43,480 nt of DNA, taken from NCBI GenBank assembly GCA_903892415.1, contig CAITIQ010000419.1, forward strand, positions 1 through 43,480. The letters run 5' to 3'. A model generated the notes under the pieces. The model was not told where the DNA came from, searched no databases, and saw only the letters and a program-made list of their open reading frames with translations. Of the stretch, positions 31,997-40,100 are shown piece by piece (position 1 is the stretch's first letter; every line of letters starts with the position of its first letter). This DNA comes from an uncultured delta proteobacterium (GTDB taxonomy: Bacteria; Myxococcota_A; Polyangia; Polyangiales; Polyangiaceae). A program made the position numbers and the translations under genes.

Positions 31997-32629
31997 CTAT
32001 GCAGCGACGCGGGAACTCTCCGACTCGGCGCGCGCTTTCCTCCGTCGCCAAAAGGAAACGGCGAGTCCGATCGGCGCAAGCAGTACGCCCAAGCTCATGA
32101 AGGCGGTCATGCAGACGAGGCCGGCAGCCCCGAGTCCCGCGAAACGAGCAACGTCCACCGCACGCGGCGACGCAGGCTGGGCGTCTGTTTTTAGCTCGGC
32201 TTTGGTCTCGGCGACGGTCTTGGCCAGCAGCACCGACACATCTTCACCGTAAAGCGAGTGCGAGTTAACGCCGCGAACGAACGCGCGAAAGACCCGGATA
32301 GGTGCGAGGAAGAGTCCGCCTGCGAGCCCCGAGAGATTGAGAAACCAGGCTGCGTAGAAGTCCTTGCAGCCGGCGCCGAGCTCCCATGCGGAGATCTCCA
32401 GCTCTCCCCGGAGATCCGTCTGATAGCCGGTCACTATGTGATGCAAGTCATGCACGGCGAGGGCCCGAATGCGGCCCTGCGTGTTGGGGAACGGGAACGG
32501 GATGGGGCCCAGCATGAAGTCCACCCAAGCGTCGCTATAGCCTCCATCCTCGCCGAAGTCGTTTGCGGCGAAGTAGAACGCCTTTGCGCGCGCCAGAGTC
32601 CAGGTAGGATCGTATTCGAGCTGTGGCAT
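31997..32629 (-). CDS. COQ4-like protein with C-terminal membrane segment
   Basis: A 210-residue protein with the exact COQ4 metal motif His-Asp-x2-His-x11-Glu in 'VHDLHHIVTGYQTDLRGELE' (about 59-78). COQ4 proteins act in coenzyme Q biosynthesis in mitochondria and proteobacteria. 'GEDGGYSDAWVDFML' and 'ISAWELGAG' also fit COQ4-like sequences. Unlike canonical COQ4, this one has a hydrophobic C-terminal region (about 163-195, ending FWRRRK), probably a membrane anchor. A GGAG site seven bases upstream supports ATG 32629. It is divergent from the TetR-MacAB-like operon and may share its operator. Assignment as a true ubiquinone enzyme is uncertain because myxobacteria typically use menaquinone. 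Confidence 0.72.
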   Translation of the reverse strand: MPQLEYDPTWTLARAKAFYFAANDFGEDGGYSDAWVDFMLGPIPFPFPNTQGRIRALAVHDLHHIVTGYQTDLRGELEISAWELGAGCKDFYAAWFLNLSGLAGGLFLAPIRVFRAFVRGVNSHSLYGEDVSVLLAKTVAETKAELKTDAQPASPRAVDVARFAGLGAAGLVCMTAFMSLGVLLAPIGLAVSFWRRRKARAESESSRVAA

Positions 32630-32651
32630 GACTATGCTCCGAGTGAATGAT

Positions 32652-32672
32652 TAAAGTCAGTGAGTGTACTCA
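32652..32672 (+). promoter_or_regulatory. Promoter -10 and palindromic operator at the TetR gene start
   Basis: TAAAGT at 32652-32657 ends six bases before GTG 32664. TGAGTGTACTCA (32661-32672, 5-base arms around GT) covers the start codon and probable transcription start. A TetR protein bound here would block its own transcription. CAGTGAGT occurs twice (32658 and 32671). Confidence 0.5.
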
Positions 32673-33368
32673 GTGAGTAAGGTCATTGAATCTGGGCGTC
32701 AAGACCCCAAGGCAGCGGATTCTTCGCTAGGCGGGAAAAGGCCAGTTGTTTCCGGGCGCGTTGGCTCGCGAAAGGAGCAAAAGGAGGACACTCGTCAGAA
32801 GGTTCGAGCGGCCGCGCTCGAGCTCTTCAGCTCACGCGGCTTCGCTGAGACCTCGACCAAGGAGATCGCTGAGCGTGCCGGGGTCGCTGGCGGAACTGTG
32901 TTCGTTCACGCCCCGGACAAGGAAGACCTGTTGTGCCTGGTCATGCACGATCTGTTGTCGACGACGATCGTGAATGCCTTCGAGTCCCTGCCGAAGGCTC
33001 CGCTCGATGAGCAGGTTCTCCACGTCTTTGGCGAGCTGTTCAAGATGTACGCCGTGCATCCAAAGCTTGCGCAGCCCTTCGTTGCCGTGAGCGCGGCTGC
33101 TCGCTCGCAGGGGCCGAACGCAATGGCGGTAGGTCAGCTGACGTTTGAGTTGATGGGGCGGTTTGCCGCCCTCGTAGCCGAGGCCCAAGCCACGGGCTTT
33201 GTCGAAGCCGAGGTTCCGCCGTTGCTCTTGGCGCAGAACCTGATGGCGCTCTACTTTTTCTCGCTCATGTCGTGGACCAGCGGGTACGTGAGTCACGAGG
33301 TGGCTTTTGATCCGCAGCTGACGATGGCGGTGCGGCTCTCGTTGCGCGGCGCGTTCACGCGCGCCTGA
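32664..33368 (+). CDS. TetR-family transcriptional regulator
   Basis: A 234-residue protein. A ~45-residue charged N-terminal tail precedes the TetR HTH: 'TRQKVRAAALELFSSRGFAETSTKEIAERAGVAGGTVFVHAPDKEDLL' (about 43-90). The C-terminal ligand domain is helical. 'FVHAPDKEDL' replaces the usual YYHF-type end of the recognition helix. The start is GTG 32664 (or GTG 32673); no in-frame start lies closer to the HTH. The -10-like TAAAGT six bases upstream supports 32664. It heads the operon with the MacAB-like exporter (116-base gap) and is divergent from the COQ4-like gene. It probably represses exporter expression until a ligand binds (inference). Confidence 0.88.
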   Translation: MYSVSKVIESGRQDPKAADSSLGGKRPVVSGRVGSRKEQKEDTRQKVRAAALELFSSRGFAETSTKEIAERAGVAGGTVFVHAPDKEDLLCLVMHDLLSTTIVNAFESLPKAPLDEQVLHVFGELFKMYAVHPKLAQPFVAVSAAARSQGPNAMAVGQLTFELMGRFAALVAEAQATGFVEAEVPPLLLAQNLMALYFFSLMSWTSGYVSHEVAFDPQLTMAVRLSLRGAFTRA

Positions 33369-33484
33369 GCGTCGGCCATCACAACGACTGGGGCGGCCCG
33401 TCAGTCTGGCCGAGCCGTCTGCTCCGCCGTCGCTTTGCGAGGGGACTCGGACCGGTACACATCGTGCACCGCGTGAGGTCGCCG

Positions 33485-34753
33485 ATGTCAACCTTAACCA
33501 ACCCCGTCGCTCCGCTTGACGCTGCACCTACCGTCAAGGCGCTGCCCGCGAAGACCACCGCCGAGGTGGAGAAGATCCTCGCGAAAGGCAAACACTCACG
33601 AACGCGGAGCTTCCTGCTTTGGGGCGGAATCGCTCTCGCCTTCGTGGGGCTTGCGGTCGGTCTCGTCATCTGGCGCATGCGCGTAGCTTCCGCTGGTCCA
33701 AGCTACGTGACCGCGGCCGTCGAGCGAGGGGACGTCGTGGTGACGGTGACCGCCACTGGGCTCTTGCAAGCGCTCACCACAGTGGAGGTCGGCGCTGAAG
33801 TAACCGGCAAGCTTTTGTCGGTGAAGGTGGAGGCCAACGACCTGGTGACCAAAGGGCAGGTGTTGGCCGAGATCGATCCGGAACAGCTGCAGGCGCTAGC
33901 CGATCAAGCGGCCGCACAGGTAGCGCAGGCGCAAGCTGGGATTGGGTTGGCGCAGGCGACTTCGAAGGAGGCAAAGCTTGCGTTGGGACGAGCGCGCAGC
34001 ATGCAGCTCGAGGGGCTGCTAGGTCGCAGCGATCTAGAGGCTGCGACGGCCGCCGACACGCGCGCCGGAGCGAGCCTCGCGAGTGCCTACGCCGGGGCTA
34101 CGCTGGCTAGCGCGGCGTTGGACTCAGCCACCGCTCGCTTGGAGAAGACCCGCATTCTTTCTCCGATCGACGGCAGCGTGCTTTCGCGGCTGGTGGAGCC
34201 GGGGCAGACGGTGACAGCAGGCTTTTCGACGCCGGTGCTGTTCAAGTTGGCCCAGGATCTGACGCAGATGCGCCTCAACGTCGATATTGACGAAGCCGAC
34301 GTTGGCCGGGTCCGCGATGGGCTCGAGGCCAGCTTTACTGTTGAGGCTTACGTCGGTAGGCGATTCCCATCGAAGTTGCTGTCGCTCGAGAACGAGCCGA
34401 AGACCACCCAGAACGTAGTTACCTATCAAGCCGTATTGGCAGTGGATAACAGTGAGCGCTTGTTGCGCCCAGGCATGACCTGCACAGCCGCTATCCTGGC
34501 CGAGACCCGCGTTGCCGTGCTTACTGTTCCCAACGCGGCGCTGCGGTTCGCGCCGGTAAGTAAGGAGCCCAAGCAGAAGCAGGCTGGTAGCGTGGTGAGT
34601 GCACCGCAACATGTCTGGCTGCTGCGAGACGAGGTCCCAGTTGCCGTCGAGGTCGTCGTAGGCGTCTCCGACGGGGTCGTGACCGAAATCATAAGCGGCG
34701 ATCTCGAACTGGGCAGTCAAGTCATTGTCGACGCGGTTGAGCCCGCCACGTGA
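33485..34753 (+). CDS. MacA/HlyD-family periplasmic adaptor subunit
   Basis: A 422-residue membrane fusion protein. It has a ~40-residue cytosolic N-terminus, one transmembrane helix (about 42-66, 'LLWGGIALAFVGLAVGLVIWRMR'), a biotinyl/lipoyl domain ('GAEVTGKLLSVKVEANDLVTKGQVLAEIDPEQL'), a short Ala/Gln-rich coiled coil, the second lipoyl half ('ILSPIDGSVLSRLVEPGQTV') and a beta-barrel. In MacAB systems this adaptor links the inner-membrane ABC transporter to an outer-membrane channel. No TolC-like gene is in the window. The start is ATG 33485, with GAGG at 33475-33478. The stop overlaps the ATPase gene as GTGA. Confidence 0.92.
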   Translation: MSTLTNPVAPLDAAPTVKALPAKTTAEVEKILAKGKHSRTRSFLLWGGIALAFVGLAVGLVIWRMRVASAGPSYVTAAVERGDVVVTVTATGLLQALTTVEVGAEVTGKLLSVKVEANDLVTKGQVLAEIDPEQLQALADQAAAQVAQAQAGIGLAQATSKEAKLALGRARSMQLEGLLGRSDLEAATAADTRAGASLASAYAGATLASAALDSATARLEKTRILSPIDGSVLSRLVEPGQTVTAGFSTPVLFKLAQDLTQMRLNVDIDEADVGRVRDGLEASFTVEAYVGRRFPSKLLSLENEPKTTQNVVTYQAVLAVDNSERLLRPGMTCTAAILAETRVAVLTVPNAALRFAPVSKEPKQKQAGSVVSAPQHVWLLRDEVPVAVEVVVGVSDGVVTEIISGDLELGSQVIVDAVEPAT

Positions 34754-35490
34754 GCCCGGCGGAGGTACTCGGGGACGCACCGCTGGCGCAGTTGTCTCGA
34801 GTAACGAAGGTCTACGGTTCGGGAGAGAGCGAAGTTCGCGCTCTCGCCGGGATCGACCTCCGCATCGACGATGGAGAGTTTGTCGCTGTGATGGGGGCGA
34901 GCGGTTCGGGCAAGTCCACCTGCTTGAACATGCTTGGTTGTCTCGACGTTCCAACGGCTGGTCACTATCTCTTTCGCGGCGTAGACGTGGGGAAACTCAG
35001 CTTGGACCAGCTGGCGCTGTTGCGACGGAACTTCCTCGGCTTCGTGTTCCAAGGCTTCAACCTTTTGCCACGTACCAGCGCGGTGGAGAACGTCGAGCTG
35101 CCCCTGATTTATCGACGTGTAGGTGCGAGCGACCGCCGTGCGCGCGCGATGCAGGCTTTGCAGGACGTCGGCTTGGGCGAGCGAGCTCGACACACGCCTG
35201 CAGAGCTGTCTGGGGGACAACAGCAGAGGGTGGCGATCGCGCGAGCGATTGTCACCGAGCCACAGCTGCTGCTGGCCGATGAACCAACAGGAAACCTCGA
35301 CTCGGCGCGCAAGGTCGAGATCATGAAGCTTCTGGTCGAGCTCAATCAGCAGCGCGGAATCACCATCGCCATGGTCACGCACGAGTCGGACCTGATCCGC
35401 TTCGTCAGTCGTACGGTGACCTTTCGCGACGGGTTGATCGAGAAGGATGAGGCGACCCATGGACCAGCAAGCGAGTTGGCCGCCTCATGA
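34750..35490 (+). CDS. MacB/LolD-type ABC transporter ATPase
   Basis: A 246-residue ATP-binding subunit. Walker A is 'MGASGSGKSTCLNMLG', the Q-loop is 'FVFQGFNLLPR', the signature 'LSGGQQQRVAIARAI', Walker B 'LLLADEPTGNLD' and the H-loop 'VTHESDL'. This spelling is typical of the MacB/LolD/FtsE group of type VII ABC systems, which drive extrusion of periplasmic substrates mechanically. GTG 34750 overlaps the adaptor stop, and the stop overlaps the permease ATG (ATGA at 35487-35490), so the three genes are tightly coupled. The ATPase is separate from the permease, unlike E. coli MacB. Confidence 0.95.
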   Translation: MSPAEVLGDAPLAQLSRVTKVYGSGESEVRALAGIDLRIDDGEFVAVMGASGSGKSTCLNMLGCLDVPTAGHYLFRGVDVGKLSLDQLALLRRNFLGFVFQGFNLLPRTSAVENVELPLIYRRVGASDRRARAMQALQDVGLGERARHTPAELSGGQQQRVAIARAIVTEPQLLLADEPTGNLDSARKVEIMKLLVELNQQRGITIAMVTHESDLIRFVSRTVTFRDGLIEKDEATHGPASELAAS

Positions 35491-36692
35491 TATGGACCAC
35501 CATCATCATGGCGTTGCGTGAGATTCGTCGCAACACGATGCGCTCGGCTCTAACGACGCTGGGCATCGTGATCGGGGTCGGGTCGGTGATCGCGATGGTC
35601 ACCCTGGGCCGCGCAACCAGCGCGAAAGTCGCGGCGGATATTGCGAGCATGGGCGCTAATCTGCTGATCGTGACGCCAGGCGCTGAGCGTCACGGCCCAA
35701 CGAGCTCGGTGGCGCGCGCGCTCGAACTCGCCGATGCAGAGGCCATCCAGAACTCTGTTTCTGCAGTCGCGGAGGTGGCTCCAACCGCGAGTCAAGGCGC
35801 GCTCATTGTCTATGGCAATCGCAATTGGAGCAGTGGAGTCACCGGTACAACCAACGCCTATTTCATCGTGCGAGGTTTGACGCTAGCCGAGGGCGAAGTC
35901 TTCTCGGATGCGCAGCTCTCCGGCGCGACGCCCGTGTGCATCCTGGGTGAGACCGTACGCAGAGAGCTGTTTGGCCAGCAGCAAGCGATGGGAGCCTCGA
36001 TCCGAGTGGGCAACGTGTCCTGCCAAGTGATCGGTGTGCTGGCCGCAAAGGGTCAATCGACCTTCGGTCAGGATCAGGATGACTTTATCGTTATGCCGCT
36101 GCGCGCCTTTCAAAGAAAAATGGCTGGGAACGCTGATGTCGGCGCAATCTTCATCAGTGCCGCGAGCGATAACCTCACGACCAAAGCCGTTCAGCAGATC
36201 GAGCTCTTGCTTCGCGAGCGTCGTCGTATCGGGCGAGGTGAGGTGGACGACTTTTCGGTGCGCGACATGAAGGAGATCGCAAAGACGGTTGGCTCGGTCA
36301 CCGGCGCGCTGACAGCACTCCTCGGCGCCATTGCCGGCGTGAGTTTGCTGGTCGGAGGGATCGGCATCATGAACATCATGCTGGTCTCGGTAACCGAGCG
36401 CACGCGGGAGATCGGTCTGCGGTTAGCGATTGGCGCACGTGGCGCCGAGGTGATGCTGCAGTTTCTGATCGAAGCCGCGACGCTCTCGACTCTGGGAGGC
36501 GCTCTTGGGGTTATCTTTGGGTTGGCGATGTCGCTGATTGCAACCAGGGTGCTCCATATGGCTTTCGTCGTTTCGTGGGACATCGTGCTAATCGCGGTCG
36601 GTTTCTCGGCCACGATTGGCATTGGCTTTGGCTTTTTCCCCGCGCGCAAAGCTGCACACCTCAACCCGATTGAGGCCCTTCGACACGAATGA
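35487..36692 (+). CDS. MacB-type ABC transporter permease
   Basis: A 401-residue permease. An N-terminal transmembrane helix (about 18-40, 'MRSALTTLGIVIGVGSVIAMVTLG') precedes a periplasmic MacB-PCD domain (~45-260), then an FtsX-type domain with three helices (about 275-390), including 'LLVGGIGIMNIMLVSVTERTREIGLRLAIGARGAEV', the strongly conserved MacB block. The C-terminal 'PARKAAHLNPIEALRHE' is the usual ending. It works with the upstream ATPase and adaptor. The substrate may be a drug, siderophore, peptide or lipoprotein. Its stop overlaps the next lipoprotein gene as ATGA. Confidence 0.95.
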   Translation: MIWTTIIMALREIRRNTMRSALTTLGIVIGVGSVIAMVTLGRATSAKVAADIASMGANLLIVTPGAERHGPTSSVARALELADAEAIQNSVSAVAEVAPTASQGALIVYGNRNWSSGVTGTTNAYFIVRGLTLAEGEVFSDAQLSGATPVCILGETVRRELFGQQQAMGASIRVGNVSCQVIGVLAAKGQSTFGQDQDDFIVMPLRAFQRKMAGNADVGAIFISAASDNLTTKAVQQIELLLRERRRIGRGEVDDFSVRDMKEIAKTVGSVTGALTALLGAIAGVSLLVGGIGIMNIMLVSVTERTREIGLRLAIGARGAEVMLQFLIEAATLSTLGGALGVIFGLAMSLIATRVLHMAFVVSWDIVLIAVGFSATIGIGFGFFPARKAAHLNPIEALRHE

Positions 36693-37135
36693 AGCTCTTA
36701 GCTGTTTTTCTTGTCGGCCTGAGCGGTGGGGTCGGCTGTGCCCGCTCCGGGGACGTTGAGCGGGGAGCGGCTCCCGGTACGAGCAATCGGCCGAGCGCTG
36801 TTGAGTCGGTCGACATTGCTCCGGTGAAAGCTTCCTCTGGTGAGGACCGTTGCGTCGCTATCGCGGGTGAGATCGCCCAACGTGAAGCCGAGCTTCTTCG
36901 CAAGGGGACGCATCGTTTGTGTCAGCTCGATCAGGACTGCGAGTGTTTCGGCCCGCCCCAATGCAGCGGCCGGCTGGGCGCCGGCTGTCCGTTTCCTTTG
37001 GCCGTGCGTGCAGCCGACCAGCTGCGCCCGTTGGTTCGGCAGTGGGAGCAGGCGAACTGTGGCCCGCCGATTTGGTCGCCCTATCGCTGTGAGCCAGCGT
37101 GTCGCGACGGGGTCTGCGTGTCATTGTCTGATTGA
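36689..37135 (+). CDS. Small Cys-rich lipoprotein coupled to the MacAB-like operon
   Basis: A 148-residue protein: MKLLAVFLVGLSGGVGCARS, with a probable but imperfect lipobox at Cys17. The mature C-terminal ~90 residues carry about ten Cys in a spaced pattern ('CQLDQDCECFGPPQCSGRLGAGC', 'NCGPPIWSPYRCEPACRDGVCV'), suggesting a disulfide-rich periplasmic or surface domain. Its ATG overlaps the permease stop, so it is translated with the exporter and could be its cargo, accessory or an immunity-like protein (inference). No family is recognised. It converges on the large kinase gene with a 29-base gap. Confidence 0.8.
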   Translation: MKLLAVFLVGLSGGVGCARSGDVERGAAPGTSNRPSAVESVDIAPVKASSGEDRCVAIAGEIAQREAELLRKGTHRLCQLDQDCECFGPPQCSGRLGAGCPFPLAVRAADQLRPLVRQWEQANCGPPIWSPYRCEPACRDGVCVSLSD

Positions 37136-37164
37136 TGCGCGAATAGACAGTAGCAATGGCTCTA

Positions 37165-40100
37165 TTAGCCAACGTCGTAACGCTTCATCCAGCGGTGGAG
37201 GGTCACGCGACTGACGCCCAAGGACTTGGCAGCTAGCGTACGGTTCCCTTTGGCTGCTTTGAGCGCCTGCTCGATCAGCGCACGATCAAAGGTCTGGAGC
37301 TCATTGCGACGGGTTTGCTCGTGACGAGCAAGATCTAGGTTTTCCGGGCCAATCGCAACGCCCTCGGCCAATAGCGCGCCGCGCGTCAACGTCTGCTCAA
37401 GTTCGCGAACGTTGCCTGGCCAATCGTGGCGGAGTAGCGCGGTCTCGGCCTCACGAGAGAGCTCAAAGGAGCGCTGATAGCGCTGGCGCAGTCGAGCGAG
37501 GATCGCCTGCGCGATTTCGAGGATGTCCTCTCGACGTTCACGCAGCGCAGGCAGGCTGACGCGCGCGCCTAACAGCCGGTAGTAGAGGTCCTCGCGGAAG
37601 GCTCCTTCGCCCACGGCCTGCTCGAGGTTGCGGTGGGTTGCCGCAAGGATTCGCACTTCGACCTTGAGGGTCTCGCTTCCACCAACGGGGCGAACCTCGC
37701 CCTCCTGCAGCACCCGCAACAGTCTTGTCTGCATCCGCAGCGGCATTTCCCCGATCTCATCGAGGAAGAGTGTTCCGCCGTCGGCCAACCGGAACAGCCC
37801 GGGGTTATCGTTGATCGCGCCGGTGAAGGCTCCGCGTTTGTGTCCGAAGAGCTCGCTCTCCAGCAGCGCCTCCGGCACCGCGCCGCAGTTGATCGCGACG
37901 AAGGGCCCTTGCCTGCGAGCGCTTTCACCGTGAACGAAGCGGGCGAATAGCTCTTTGCCTGTTCCGCTCTCTCCGCGAATGAGCACCGGCAAATCCGACT
38001 TCGCCACGCGCCGGGCAATGTCGAGCGCGCTCAATAGCTTGTGAGAACTTCCGACGATCCCACCCTGGGCTTCGGGGTTGAGCTTTGCGCGTTTGAGCAT
38101 TTGCGCGAGCCGTTCGACCTCGCGGGCTTTTTCAACATTGTCGCGCAGGGCCGCCTCGGTTTGACGCGCGGATTCGTCGGCTCGCTCCTCGGCTCGCTTC
38201 ACCAGGCGCGCCTTCTCGAGGGCGATCCCCACAATGTCGGCCAGGGCGACCGTGAGTTCACGCTCCGCTTCTCCAAAACGGCCGTGCTCGATCCGATGGT
38301 CGAGGTACAGCGCCCCGAGCACCGTACGTGGACCACGGATTGGAACCGCCAAGATGGAGCGCAGCCCGAGATCGAGGATGCTGCGTGTCGGATCGAGCGC
38401 AGGGTCTTCGAGCGCACTTGCAGTAACCACGACCTCCCCGGTCTTGATTGCGCGCTCGACGACCGAGCGACTAAATCGGAAGCTCGCGCTCTTGAGTGCT
38501 TCCGGCGCCACGTTATGCGCCGCTGCAACCTCAGGTAGTCCGCGCGGCCGCGCCAGCACCAGGAACGCTCGCTCGGCTCCTGTGAGTTGCACCGCCTCAT
38601 CGAGCGCTGTTTCAAGCACCCTCTGTTCCTGGCCTTCGAGCAGCAAGCGTCTCACGAGCCCAAGCAGCCGTTGCGCCTCGGGACCTAGGCCGCGTGCGGC
38701 CAACGAAGTCGCTGAGACCTGTCGTTCGAGCCCGCGCTCGACCGCCCTACGCTCTTGCGTGGAGGTAAAGTTCGCTCGCGCGGTCGCAGGTAGTGTCGCC
38801 ACCAAAGCCCTGAGCTCGACGCGCGCTTGGGCGGCGTCCTGATCTCCAGAGCCAGGAGCTAGGGCCTCCTTCGCCTGCGCGCCGAGAAAGCGCGCGAGCA
38901 AACTGAGTTCACGTTCTCCGTCCGCGGCACGTATCGCCTTCTCGGCGTGCGCTAGCGCGGGACCCGGCTCTCCTGTCGCGAGTGCGGTCCGCCCTGCCAA
39001 AAGGGCGCAACGCGCTTCCAAGCCCGCCCGTTTGAGTTCGGGCCCGTGCAGCTCCAAGAGGGTGCGCGCGCGCTCGCTCGAGCCCGCGCGCAACGAGAGC
39101 TCAGCGCCGAGCAGCTCGGCTTCCAGCGCTTGTCGCGCAGCTCCGGCTGCGGCGAAGCCAGCATGCGCTGCGCGCGCGAGTTCGAGCGCGGATGGCAGGT
39201 TCACCTCTCGCAGCAGTTCGGCGCGCAAGAGCAGGCTCTGCGAACGGTACACTGCGTCCCCCAGTTCCTTCGCGAGCTCATCCGCGCGATTGAGCAGTGT
39301 CTCCGCTTCGACCCGCGCTGCGAGGAAGGTCCAAAGCCCTGCTAGGTTCACGGTGGCGGCGAGCAGGTTGGCCTTGCGACCAAGGCGTTCTGCAAGCGAT
39401 GCCGCCTCCTGATAGTGGTCTAGCGCTGCCGCAAAGTCGCCGAGCCCGTGCTCGGCGGTCGCCAGGTTCATGATGAAGGCGGGTAAACGTCCGACGTCTC
39501 CAGCGCGTTCAGCCGCTGCCAGTGCTTCGGCATAGTGGTGGCGCGCGCTCCGAGGATCTCCCGAGAGTCCGCGCGCAGCACCAAGGCGCGCATGAGCCTG
39601 CGCCGCGAGCAGTGCGTCGTCATGCCTTACTGCAAGCGCCAGCGCGTTCTCTGCGAACGAGAGGGAGTCATCGAAGCGACCTTGGCGCAGCGCCACATCA
39701 CTTTGGATCGACAAGAGTCTGCCAACGACTTCTCGGGGCGAATCGCAAAGGCCGAGTTCGTCGGGCTCGGCGTCGACAAACTCTGTGCTGCGGGCGAGGC
39801 CCCGCTCGGCCATTGACCGGGCTAGCTCGGGCTCGCCCATCGCAAGACTCGCGTGGGCGCCGATCGCCAATGCCGCGACTCCAATCGCCGACTCGAACTC
39901 GAGGTCTCGCGCTGCCGACCTGGCTTCGCGATGTTGGCCGAGTCGCTCCAAGCACTCGAGTCGGAGCAGCCGATCGTAGACGCTGCTGGCCGACAGAGAG
40001 ACTAGCAACTCGCTGGCTCTTCGGTAATTGCCCGAACGAGCCAGTGAGCGAGCGAGAAGCGCCTGAGCGAGTTGAGCGCTGGGGGTATCCGTTCGCTTGG

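Noticed and set aside
37142..37166. AATAGA...TCTATT inverted repeat between convergent genes as a terminator
   Set aside because: Six AT-rich pairs with a 13-base loop and no T tract make a weak hairpin, and it overlaps a stop codon.
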